Shown here piece by piece: positions 34,493 through 42,258 of a stretch of DNA of 64,000 nucleotides. The notes under the pieces were generated by a model. It did not search any database, had not been told where the DNA came from, and was given only the letters and a program-made list of their open reading frames with translations. Origin of the DNA: Kitasatospora aureofaciens (GTDB taxonomy: Bacteria; Actinomycetota; Actinomycetes; Streptomycetales; Streptomycetaceae); assembly GCF_001188955.3 (NCBI RefSeq), contig NZ_JPRF03000043.1, positions 1-64,000 on the forward strand. Reading direction: 5' to 3'. The position numbers and the translations under genes are program-made. Numbering within the stretch: the first letter of the stretch is position 1; each line of letters starts with the position of its first letter.

Positions 34493-35542
34493 CTACCCTG
34501 CCTGACTCCCCCGGCTCCGCTGGCAGCCGGGCTGCTGGTGAAGCCACGCCCGCGCGGCGGCCAGCACCCGGTCCCGGTCGCCGCCCACGGCCGCGGCGGG
34601 GTCGTTGACCACCTCTTCGTCAGGCCGGATCGGAGCGTTGTACGTGCGGCCGGCGCGGTCGACGTCATCGGCGGTGGTGAGGACCAGGGTCGCTCCGTCG
34701 GACAGGTGGTAGACCATGTTCCCGGTGGGAACGCCGTAGGTCGGCTCACCGAAGAAGCGGGTGTCGGCACGGCCACGGAAGGCGACCGCGACCGCCTCGC
34801 CGGAACTGCCGGTCCGGTGGCCGGTCAACACGGCCACAGGCGCAGCGCTGCGGGTGATCGGTTCGCTGTCCGTCCAGCCCACGGGCTCGCCGTCCGCGTA
34901 GGCGTTGCCGTGCTGGATGGACCACGTCGAGCGGTTGCCGTCGGCGTCCACGAAGCCCCCCGCCGGTCCGTCGCCCAGCACCGGCCCCAGGACTGCCAGC
35001 ATCGGCCACATGTTGCCTCCGCGGTCGTCGCGCAGGTCCACGATCCAGCCGCAGGCGCCGTCGGCCGTCGCGACGGCCGCCCGGCCCTGTCGCACGTACG
35101 CGTCGTAAGTCTGCTGTGTCCCCTGGACCTGCGGCAGCGAGACGTAGCCCAGGCCGTCCTCCAGAGCGCGGCCCGTCAGGCCCTCGAAAGATAACGTGGT
35201 GGCTCCCAACCTCGCCCCGGACTGTTGCGGATCGAGGAAGAAGCTGTGTCCGTCTCCCAGGGAGTTCAGCGCCCAGGCGATGACCCCGTAGGTGTCGGAC
35301 GCCGTCCGCGCGCCGTGCGCCTGCTCCAGCACCCGCCGCCGCAGCTGAGCCCAGTCCACCCGGTGACGCATCACGGATTGCTGCTCCATCAGGTCCAGCA
35401 CCTTCGTCAGGTAGGTCCGGGCCCCAGGAGACATGCCGTCGTCCGGGTCCTGCAACAGCCCGCTCGCGGACCCGGCCACCGGCAACAAAACCCCCACAGC
35501 CACCCCCAGGGCAGCCAGACGCAGCAAGCGTTTCCGTGCCAT
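34493..35542 (-). CDS. S41-family peptidase (tail-specific/C-terminal-processing type), secreted
   Basis: About 349 residues. Signal peptide LLRLAALGVAVGVLLPVAGS. N-terminal cap LTKVLDLMEQQSVMRHRVDW, then NSLGDGHSFFLDP, and the catalytic core CGWIVDLRDDRGGNMWPMLA and TGHRTGSSGEAVAVAFRGRA. The nucleophile Ser is in GSSGE, and FFGEPTYGVPTGN follows as in S41 enzymes. No PDZ domain is obvious. The start at 35542 has GGAGGGGG upstream. Promoter DNA is limited to ~50 bases before the left end of the 35593 element. Confidence 0.85.
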   Translation of the reverse strand: MARKRLLRLAALGVAVGVLLPVAGSASGLLQDPDDGMSPGARTYLTKVLDLMEQQSVMRHRVDWAQLRRRVLEQAHGARTASDTYGVIAWALNSLGDGHSFFLDPQQSGARLGATTLSFEGLTGRALEDGLGYVSLPQVQGTQQTYDAYVRQGRAAVATADGACGWIVDLRDDRGGNMWPMLAVLGPVLGDGPAGGFVDADGNRSTWSIQHGNAYADGEPVGWTDSEPITRSAAPVAVLTGHRTGSSGEAVAVAFRGRADTRFFGEPTYGVPTGNMVYHLSDGATLVLTTADDVDRAGRTYNAPIRPDEEVVNDPAAAVGGDRDRVLAAARAWLHQQPGCQRSRGSQAG

Positions 35543-35708
35543 GCGTTCCCCCCTCCGTTCCCCACGGCGTCGCGGGGCGTGCACCACTGTAAGAAGCGAT
35601 TCCCAAACCGAGGGTAGGGTCACGCTTTCCCAGGTGAGGTGTGTGGCCGCCACTCGGTAGGCACGCTCGGAGCGTCGTGTCGGTGCGGGGCGTGGTCGGA
35701 GGTGGCGG

Positions 35709-36212
35709 ATGCCGTCGGTGCTGGGAGTGCTGGAGAGGCGCGAGCGGGTGGCGTTGGCCCGGGCGGAGGAGCTGCGGGCCGAGTTGGAGGGGCTTCAGGC
35801 CGCCGTGGCCGAGGCGGATGAGGCCGCGCGGCGCGCGGTCATCGCGCGGGAGGAGACCGTCGCTGCCTTGGGCGAGTTGGCCGATGAGGCCGCGGTGCCC
35901 GGGGCGCCGGTCGGCGCCCCGGTGGTGGAGCCGGTTGTGGGCGTGGTCGGGCCGCGGGTCGAAGTGCCCTTCTGGAGCGAGGGGTTGGGGATCGATGCGC
36001 TTCCGCCCGACTGTGCGCGGATCGTGGCCCTGGTCGAGCGCGATGCGGCCGGTGGCGGGGACGGGGTGCGGGCTCGGGCGATGCGCGAGGATCTGGGTTG
36101 GCCTGCGAGTGACGCGAGGGAGCAGGCGGCCCGGTTTCGGGCGAAGCGGCTGGCGGAGCGGGGCTGGTTGACCGAGGGGCGGCCGGGACTGTTCAGGCCC
36201 CGGGCCGCTTGA
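35709..36212 (+). CDS. Transposon passenger protein, coiled coil plus winged helix
   Basis: 167 residues. The first ~60 are a coiled coil (LARAEELRAELEGLQAAVAE; VIAREETVAALGELADEAAV). A Pro/Val linker follows, then a helical DNA-binding-like end (DCARIVALVERDAAGGGDGV; MREDLGWPASDAREQAARFR; RLAERGWLTEGRPGLFRPRA). I recall similar unnamed proteins beside transposases in other Streptomyces. It may regulate transposition or be a rider. It lies between the left inverted repeat and the transposase. Confidence 0.65.
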   Translation: MPSVLGVLERRERVALARAEELRAELEGLQAAVAEADEAARRAVIAREETVAALGELADEAAVPGAPVGAPVVEPVVGVVGPRVEVPFWSEGLGIDALPPDCARIVALVERDAAGGGDGVRARAMREDLGWPASDAREQAARFRAKRLAERGWLTEGRPGLFRPRAA

Positions 36213-37131
36213 GGCGGCGGGGTGCCGGGGCGCCGGAGCGGGCCAGGCGGCGGGTGGCCGGGATGCTCGCGGCCCACCAGGCCATCGCCTCGGCGCTGTC
36301 GATGCGGGTCTCGTAGTCCCGGACCAGGCGCCGGGCTCGGATCAGGTGGGAGAAACTGCGCTCCACGACCCAGCGGCGTGGCAGCACCACGAACCCCTTG
36401 GCGTCGTCGCCGCGCTTGACGACGGTCAGCGCGAGGGCCAGGACCGCGTGGGCGAAGGCGATCAGCCATCCTGTGTAGCCGCCGTCGGCCCAGACCAGGG
36501 CGATGCGGTGGTGTTCGGCGCGCAGTTGTTCAAGGAGGTCACGGCCGGCGTCGTTGTCCTTGACCGACGCGGCGGTGACGATCACCACCAGCAGCAGGCC
36601 CAGGGTGTCCACGGCGATGTGTCGCTTGCGGCCGTTGATTTTCTTCCCGGCGTCGTAGCCGCGGGTGGCCGCGCCGACGGTGGCATCGGCCTTGACCGAC
36701 TGCGAGTCGATGATCGCGGCGGTGGGTGCCTCCTTCTTGCCGGCCAACTCTCGCAGTATCTTGCGCAGTCGGCCGTAGAGTTCCTTGATGAGGTGGTTGT
36801 CGCGCCAGCGGCGGAAGAACCGGTAGACGGCCCGCCAGTTGGGGAAGTCGGCGGGCAGGCTGGCCCAGCGCACACCCTCGGCGACCAGGTAGCGCACCGC
36901 GTCGAGCATCTGGCGGTGGCAGAAGCCCTCCGGGCGGCCCCCTTGCCCGTTCATCCAGGCCGGGACCGGCAGCAGCGGCCGGACGACCACCCACTCCGCG
37001 TCGGTGAGGTCGGAGCCGTAGCGGCGGGCCCGGTCCGGCTGGTCGGCGGCATTCCCGAGCAGGTGTGCGAGGCAATCGCACGACATGCCGGAGCTGGACG
37101 CGGACGGAGCAAGCACGCCACAGTGGGACAC
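36193..37131 (-). CDS. IS5-family DDE transposase
   Basis: About 312 residues from a GTG; the ATG at 37086 is an alternative. GSDLTDAEWVVVRPLLPVPA is the DUF4096-type N-terminus. Catalytic residues are Asp in AAIIDSQSVKADATVG, Asp in IALVWADGGYTGWL and Glu in RRWVVERSFSHLIRARRLVR. RKRHIAVDTLGLLLVVIVTA is intact. No frameshift or stop, so it is potentially active. Confidence 0.9.
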   Translation of the reverse strand: MSHCGVLAPSASSSGMSCDCLAHLLGNAADQPDRARRYGSDLTDAEWVVVRPLLPVPAWMNGQGGRPEGFCHRQMLDAVRYLVAEGVRWASLPADFPNWRAVYRFFRRWRDNHLIKELYGRLRKILRELAGKKEAPTAAIIDSQSVKADATVGAATRGYDAGKKINGRKRHIAVDTLGLLLVVIVTAASVKDNDAGRDLLEQLRAEHHRIALVWADGGYTGWLIAFAHAVLALALTVVKRGDDAKGFVVLPRRWVVERSFSHLIRARRLVRDYETRIDSAEAMAWWAASIPATRRLARSGAPAPRRLKRPGA

Positions 37132-37282
37132 CAGGGCCTCCTGATGGTTCGTTGACTCGACATCACCGTACTGCGCAGGAGGCTCTTCTCCTATGCGCCG
37201 ACCGCGGAGCGATCACCCGAACGAGACCGACGCGCGCGGAAGTTCGAGCGGCAGCCGTGTCCCTCGGTTTGGGAATCGCTTC

Positions 37283-37651
37283 TCACCGCTGGAGGTCCCA
37301 GGCCAGTGCCAGCACGGCCCCAACCGGCAAGGCGAACATGCCGACCAGAATGCGGTTGCGCCAGGTGTACGGGAGCCCGGCGACGGCCGGATAGGCCAGC
37401 AGACAGGCCGCCGCGAGGACGTCGAGCACGAAGACGACGGCCGGCGGGTGCAGGGGGTGTGAACTGGCCCGGTTGGCCCAGCCGGTGACGACCTCGAAGC
37501 TGGAGAGCAGGACGACCACCGAGGCCAGCACGTTGGGCACGGGCGCCAACGCGGCGTGCGGAGTCATGCCGTCGGGTCGGAGCCGTGCCACGGCGACCAG
37601 TAGCCCGACGCTGAACACGACCGCCAGGACGGGCACCACGACGAAGATCAA
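37283..37651 (-). CDS. Small integral membrane protein
   Basis: About 122 residues from a TTG (GGAGG six bases upstream) overlapping the previous gene's TGA (TTGA). Four hydrophobic segments: IFVVVPVLAVVFSVGLLVAV, VLASVVVLLSSFEVVTGW, VVFVLDVLAAACLLAYPAVA and ILVGMFALPVGAVLALAW. Its stop codon directly touches the inverted repeat of the 35593 element, so the C-terminus may have been cut there. Third gene of the amine oxidase operon. Confidence 0.65.
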   Translation of the reverse strand: MIFVVVPVLAVVFSVGLLVAVARLRPDGMTPHAALAPVPNVLASVVVLLSSFEVVTGWANRASSHPLHPPAVVFVLDVLAAACLLAYPAVAGLPYTWRNRILVGMFALPVGAVLALAWDLQR

Positions 37652-38262
37652 CGGTTCCTCCAGTGGATCGACGCGACGGCGCTGACCGCCGCGGGCAGTA
37701 GGACGGCGAGGAGGAGCAGGGAGACGAGGACGACGGACAGGTCCGTGGGTTCCCGGGTCCACGGCTGCGAGGTGTGCGGCGCGGCGCCGGCGGTGCCGGC
37801 GGGTGTGGTCGCGGCACCGCCGGGCGGGGTGGGGCTCGGTGCCGCCGTGGCGGGGGTGGTGGGTCGGTCGGCGGGTGTGGTCGCGGATCCCTCGTGGGCG
37901 TTCGGCTGGGTGGCCGCCGCAGCCTGGCTCGGAACCGGGACCGAAGCCGGACCCGGGGCGGTGGGCGCGGGGTGTCGCTGGATCGGCGCTGGTCTGGAGA
38001 GGGGCGGGGCCGAAAGGGCGGGGGGTCGCGCGGTGGGGTGGGCCGAGGAGGGCGGGGCCTGGCTCGCCGACGGGCTCGGCGAGGCCTGCGGCGTGGGGCT
38101 TGGCGAGGCCTGCGGCGTGGGACTCGGCGCGGTGGTCGCGGGCGGGGTGGTGGCCGACGGCGGCGTCGGCTCCGGGCTGGGACAGCCGGGCGTCGGGGCC
38201 GGTGTCTGCGTCCCGATGCCCGGAACCCCTGCGGCGGTGCGGGGCGAGAGAAGGTCAGGCAC
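37648..38262 (-). CDS. Pro/Ser/Thr-rich protein with C-terminal membrane anchor
   Basis: About 204 residues from a GTG that overlaps the amine oxidase stop. Most of the chain is a Pro/Thr/Ala/Ser stalk with an internal duplication (SPTPQASPSPTPQASPSPSA). It ends in a transmembrane helix, LSVVLVSLLLLAVLLPAAVS, and a short tail. No signal peptide is obvious, so topology is uncertain. Coupled to the genes on both sides by overlaps. Confidence 0.6.
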   Translation of the reverse strand: MPDLLSPRTAAGVPGIGTQTPAPTPGCPSPEPTPPSATTPPATTAPSPTPQASPSPTPQASPSPSASQAPPSSAHPTARPPALSAPPLSRPAPIQRHPAPTAPGPASVPVPSQAAAATQPNAHEGSATTPADRPTTPATAAPSPTPPGGAATTPAGTAGAAPHTSQPWTREPTDLSVVLVSLLLLAVLLPAAVSAVASIHWRNR

Positions 38263-40120
38263 CGCTGTTGACCTGGAGCGCGGCCTCCACCCCGGAGGCC
38301 ACGGCCCCGGCGATCCAGGCATGGTAGCGGGGCTGGCAGTGGTCCCCGGCGAAGTAGAGCCGGCCGTCGACGGGGGTGGCGACGTGCGGCCCGAGAGTGG
38401 TCAGCTGTCCGGGGGTCTCGATGACCGCCTCGCCCAGTGCCCACCGGTTGCGCAGCCAGGACTGCGACACCGAACGGTGGGTGGCGAACTGCCGGATCCG
38501 GTCGCCGTACAGGGCCGCGAGGTGGTCGAGGGCCTCGGTGTGCCGGTCGTCGGGGGCGAGGGCGTCGAAGCGCATCGCGTCCTCCGCCCAGTTGTAGGCG
38601 GCGAGCACGACGCCGCCGGGTGCGCCCTGGTCGCTGGGGTGGGAGGGGAAGTAGACGAAGCGGCAGGCCTCGTCGCTCACGCAGCCGCCGCCCACGGCCG
38701 GCTGGGCGGCCCCGTGGGGCGCCGGGCGGTACGCGTCGCCGGTCCGGCTGCGCCAGGTGTCCTCGTCCCATTCCCACCAGCGCTCGGTGAACTCCAGCAG
38801 CACCTTGTGCGCGGTGTCGTGGTGCAGTTCGTTGATGGCCCGCCGCTTCCCGTACGGCAGCAGCGGGTCGAAGTCGACGTGGCGCAGCGCGGCGAACGGT
38901 ACGGCGAGGACCACGGCGTCGGCCCGGTACTCGTGCACGGGCGTGCCGATGGCGCCGGCGCACGCCTCGTCCTCGGGGCCGGTCTCGGGCGCGGCGAGGA
39001 CGGTCACGCGGCCGGATGGCTCGAGCACGACCTTGGTGACCACGCGGTCCTGTTCGATCGACAGGTCCTGGGCCAGGGCGGTGGTGAGGGCGTCCGTGCC
39101 GCCGGTGAACTCGAAGTAGGTGACGGCCGGGTTGATGTCGACGGCGTCCAGGGCGGAGTGCAGGAACCCGTAGGAGAGCCGGCTGGTGAGGTTCTCCAGG
39201 GTGCCGACCGCCTGGATCTGCGGTTCGTCCCAGTGCGCGATGTCCGTCAGGTAGCGTCGCAGGGAGTAGCCGTCCAGGTCGTGCAGCAGCCGGGCCATGC
39301 CGTCGACCCGCTCCTCGATGGGCTTGTCCGACCAGGTGCCGTCCGGGTTCCTGGTCTGGGTGTAGGAGCGGGCGGTGGCCAGCGCCTGGTCGAGGGCGGC
39401 GGCCGAGGTCTGCCCGCTGTCCCAGCCGAAGGACTTGTTGACCGGCCGCGGGTCGGCGGCGTAGACGGCCTTGGTGACGGTCTGCCCGTTGACGTGGATC
39501 AGCCGCGAGCCGAGGGCCGGCGGCGCGGCGTACGGCGGCCGCGTTCCGGTGCTGAAGGTCTCGCCCGTCCAGGAGGTGTAGACGATCCGGCTGTCGCCCG
39601 AGGTGAGGTCGGGCGTCGGGTCGGTATCGACGAGGTGGAAGGGGCGGCGGGCGACACCAAGCCGGTCGGCGAGCGCGAGGGTGAGGGCGTGGCTGGACGG
39701 GATCCGCATGGCGCCCGCCTCCGCCCGCAGCCGCGGATCCTGCCAGACCTCGCCCCGGAAGGTCTTCACCCGGCCGCCGACCCGGTTGCGGTTCGCCTCC
39801 AGTACGCGTACCCGGTGCCCGGCCGCGCGCAGCAGGCGGGCGCAGACCATCCCGGCCACCCCGGCACCCACCACCAGCACGTCGCGTCCGTGGGCCGCTC
39901 GCAGCGGGGTCTTCCCGGTGAGGAGCCTGAGGTAGTGCAGCGTCAGGTCGTTGTAGGACTCGTCGGTGAGCAGGATCCGGCGGGCCATCGCCAGCGAGTT
40001 CGCATCCTGTGCGGCATCGCGCACCGGTGCGCCGGGGTGCGTGGTTCCGGAAAAACCGGTGATCGAGCCCGCGGCCGCGACGGAAGCCGCGGCGGAGAAG
40101 AGAGACCTTCTGGTGATCAT
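38255..40120 (-). CDS. Tat-exported flavin amine oxidase (L-amino-acid oxidase-like)
   Basis: About 621 residues. Twin-arginine signal TRRSLFSAAASVAAAGSITG. FAD-binding Rossmann motif DVLVVGAGVAGMVCARLLRA with the acidic end VLEAN, and the flavin amine oxidase segment RNRVGGRVKTFRG. The mid-domain YRADAVVLAVPFAALRHVDF and the C-terminal FAD motif GRLYFAGDHCQPRYHAWIAG are both present. Such enzymes oxidatively deaminate amino acids or amines outside the cytoplasm, giving H2O2. First gene of a three-gene operon with a stalk protein and a membrane protein. A longer start at 40270 would spoil the Tat signal. Confidence 0.9.
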   Translation of the reverse strand: MITRRSLFSAAASVAAAGSITGFSGTTHPGAPVRDAAQDANSLAMARRILLTDESYNDLTLHYLRLLTGKTPLRAAHGRDVLVVGAGVAGMVCARLLRAAGHRVRVLEANRNRVGGRVKTFRGEVWQDPRLRAEAGAMRIPSSHALTLALADRLGVARRPFHLVDTDPTPDLTSGDSRIVYTSWTGETFSTGTRPPYAAPPALGSRLIHVNGQTVTKAVYAADPRPVNKSFGWDSGQTSAAALDQALATARSYTQTRNPDGTWSDKPIEERVDGMARLLHDLDGYSLRRYLTDIAHWDEPQIQAVGTLENLTSRLSYGFLHSALDAVDINPAVTYFEFTGGTDALTTALAQDLSIEQDRVVTKVVLEPSGRVTVLAAPETGPEDEACAGAIGTPVHEYRADAVVLAVPFAALRHVDFDPLLPYGKRRAINELHHDTAHKVLLEFTERWWEWDEDTWRSRTGDAYRPAPHGAAQPAVGGGCVSDEACRFVYFPSHPSDQGAPGGVVLAAYNWAEDAMRFDALAPDDRHTEALDHLAALYGDRIRQFATHRSVSQSWLRNRWALGEAVIETPGQLTTLGPHVATPVDGRLYFAGDHCQPRYHAWIAGAVASGVEAALQVNSGA

Positions 40121-40335
40121 GGCCAACAGAGTGGCAGGCGCGGGGATGGCCGCCCCGGCAGTCAAGTGGGCCTCACCCGAACGGCTTGCGGGCGCGCACG
40201 AACAAGGGCTCGCGAATTCGGAAATCGGTGGGCCGTTCGGATGCAACGGCGTCCCAGCGTGAGCCGTCATGGTCGCGTGGTCGGCCCCGCCGCCGCCCCG
40301 GGCCCCGCTTCGATTTTCCGGAGCGTTGGTGCTTA

Positions 40336-41506
40336 CTGACTTCGGCGCTTCAAGGTGATGGCGGTGGGAGGTCGAGGGAGAGTCCGGTCCCGGCGAGGAA
40401 GCCGTCGAGGACGTCGGAGCGGTACTGAAGCTGTTTGAGGCGGTTGCGGACGAGCGCGGCGAGTCGCTCCGGAGCGACGCTGGCGAGGTTCGCCAGGCTG
40501 CGTTTGACGTGGGCCCATAGGTACTCGACCGCGTTCAGCTCGGGTGCGTATGCGGGCAGGATGAACACCGTCAGCCAGTCCCGCGCGTTGATCAAGTCGC
40601 GCATGGCATGGGAGACATGGGTGTTCAACCGGTCCCACACCAGCACGATCGGCGCCTTGACCAGCTGGTGGACCCCGTCTATCAGCCCGATGTAGTCGCG
40701 CTCGGACAGGCTGCGGCGTTCGCCCTTGCGCCCGGTATGGCACCGCAGCCGGTGACAGAGCCGGGTCCGCGAGCCCGGCCGCATCGCGATCAGCCCGGCG
40801 ACCGAGACCCGTCCGGAGCCCCGGCCGCCCACCCTCACGACCGGGGTGATGCCACGGCGTCCCCACGTGCGTGCCTTGGGCGGTCTGCGGGTGAACCCGG
40901 CTTCATCCTCGAAGCAGAGCCATCCGTCGCAGGCCGCCCGGGCGCTTTTACCTCCGCCCAGGTCACCTCCATCCACGCGGCGACAGCCTGCTCGTCGCGT
41001 TCCGCGGCACGCCGCGTTGGGACCTGCGGGGTGAAGCCGAGTCGCTGCATCAGGCGGGTGGCTCCCGAGACGCTGTAGGACACGTGGAACTTGCGGCCGA
41101 TCAGCGTCGCCACCCGCGCACCGGTCCACACCTGGTCCTTGTCCCAGCCGTGCACGGCCGGCCCCTGCTCAAGGTACTCGGCCAGCTTCGCCCGGCACCG
41201 CGCCGACAGCTTGCAACGCTGCCCACCCGGTCCCCGTGAAGCCAGCGCCCCGGCCCCGCCCTCCCGCCAGGCCTGGTGCCACTGGTAGGCCGACTTCGTG
41301 GTCACCCGCGACCTGCGGGCAACCTCCTTCGGTGGGACACCTTCGTCGAACAACTCGGCGGCTTCCAGCCGCACCGCCTCGCGGCGCTGACGTGCCTTCG
41401 CCGTCAGCCCGCCCCCATCCGCATAGCGCATACCAACGGCATAGCGCGCACATGGCCGTCAGTCAGCTACACAAACAGGCCAATCACCTCGAAGCGCCAA
41501 GGTCAG
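40336..41506 (-). mobile_element. IS630-family insertion sequence (1171 bp)
   Basis: Imperfect inverted ends CTGACTTCGGCGCTTCAAGG (40336-40355) and CTGACCTTGGCGCTTCGAGG (complement of 41487-41506). It is flanked on both sides by the TA (40334-40335 and 41507-41508) typical of IS630 target duplication. One frameshifted transposase gene. Confidence 0.88.
40350..41431 (-). CDS. IS630-family transposase, two frames joined by frameshift
   Basis: The upstream frame (41431 to about 40950) carries the helix-turn-helix domain (LFDEGVPPKEVARRSRVTTK; AYQWHQAWREGGAGALASRG). At GGTAAAAGCGCC (about 40948-40959) reading must slip into the second frame: DGWLCFEDEAGFTRRPPKAR (Asp 1), IVLVWDRLNTHVSHAMRDLI (Asp 2) and LPAYAPELNAVEYLWAHVKR (Glu), to the stop at 40350. 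All catalytic residues are present. A poly-A slip is the usual expression mode of such two-frame transposases. Confidence 0.85.
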
Positions 41507-41942
41507 TAAAGACGGTCACCCGACCGGTGTGAAAGACGAAGCTCACATCCACGCTCCCCTGGGCCACATCGTCGCCAGTCCATTCGAGCAGCTCGACGCT
41601 CTGAAGGGTCAGACCTCGGAGTGCCCGCAGCTCGGCCAGCCGTTCCGGACGCCACGCCAGATCGAACCCTGGCCAGCGCACCGGACGATGAGGGTCGATC
41701 GTGGCCCAGGTGAGGGCGATGTCGTCGAACCTGTAGTGATTGATCTCGACTTGTTCACCCTCGAAGTCGAGCAGCACAGGGCAGTCACAGAACCACTCGT
41801 CATCCTTCAGGTCCCAAGCCACCCAGACCCGCGTCAGCGTGCGCCCGCGCAGGGCGCCCAGACGGCGCCCGTGCTGGCGCGTCACGGCGTCACGGCCGTT
41901 CAACCACTGTGGTTGGTATCGCGCAATGTCGAAATCGAACAC
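41484..41942 (-). CDS. Hypothetical protein, 3' end cut by IS630 element
   Basis: About 145 native residues: WLNGRDAVTRQHGRRLGALR, RVWVAWDLKDDEWFCDCPVL, INHYRFDDIALTWATIDPHR and LQSVELLEWTGDDVAQGSVD. The last codons (after VTVFT) lie inside the right inverted repeat of the insertion sequence, so the C-terminus and stop are borrowed from the element. The family is a Streptomyces conserved hypothetical; function unknown. Confidence 0.6.
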   Translation of the reverse strand: MFDFDIARYQPQWLNGRDAVTRQHGRRLGALRGRTLTRVWVAWDLKDDEWFCDCPVLLDFEGEQVEINHYRFDDIALTWATIDPHRPVRWPGFDLAWRPERLAELRALRGLTLQSVELLEWTGDDVAQGSVDVSFVFHTGRVTVFTDLGASR

Positions 41943-42219
41943 GCGATCATCTTGCCAGGATCGGCACCACAGGATCGACGACAGAGCCCGTTCACCCGTG
42001 CCTGCCTGAGTACTTCAACGAGTACGCGGGAAGTGACCTCAACGCCCCCAGGAGCCAGGCATTCGGATAGTTCCAATACCCGACTCCACCATTAAACCCT
42101 CGGGAGTTGCATCAGACGGGCGAGAAGTCGCAGGTCAGCAGCTCACGGGACGGGCGTGAGGCTCTCCGGCGCTACTACGTGCTGGCGGTCTGACCAGGCG
42201 TGTTGCCAGGTCGATCCCA
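41943..42219. other. Intergenic with short coding-like ends
   Basis: Two short plus-strand pieces ending in stops (EYFNEYAGSDLNAPRSQAFG near 42068; SSSRDGREALRRYYVLAV near 42193) look like tails of lost genes just left of the recombinase element. No complete gene. Confidence 0.3.
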
Positions 42220-42258
42220 TCTGATACATGATCTGCCCTCCAGAAGGGATGGTCTGGA

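Larger units (their letters stand above)
35593..37282. mobile_element. 1.69-kb transposable element with perfect 22-bp inverted ends
   Basis: GAAGCGATTCCCAAACCG plus AGGG (35593-35614) is exactly repeated in inverted orientation at 37261-37282. Inside lie a passenger gene (35709-36212, plus) and a complete IS5-type transposase (36193-37131, minus), whose 3' ends overlap by 20 bases. No target duplication is visible in the immediate flanks. The right end abuts the stop codon of the membrane-protein gene at 37283. Confidence 0.8.

Noticed and set aside
35640..36171. Alternative frame from 35641 over the transposon passenger gene
   Set aside because: Trp/Arg/Gly-rich shadow; the 35709 frame has the coiled-coil and helical pattern.
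37745..40339. 864-codon plus-strand frame opposite the amine oxidase operon
   Set aside because: Gly/Val/Arg-rich shadow; the minus strand carries the FAD and Tat motifs.
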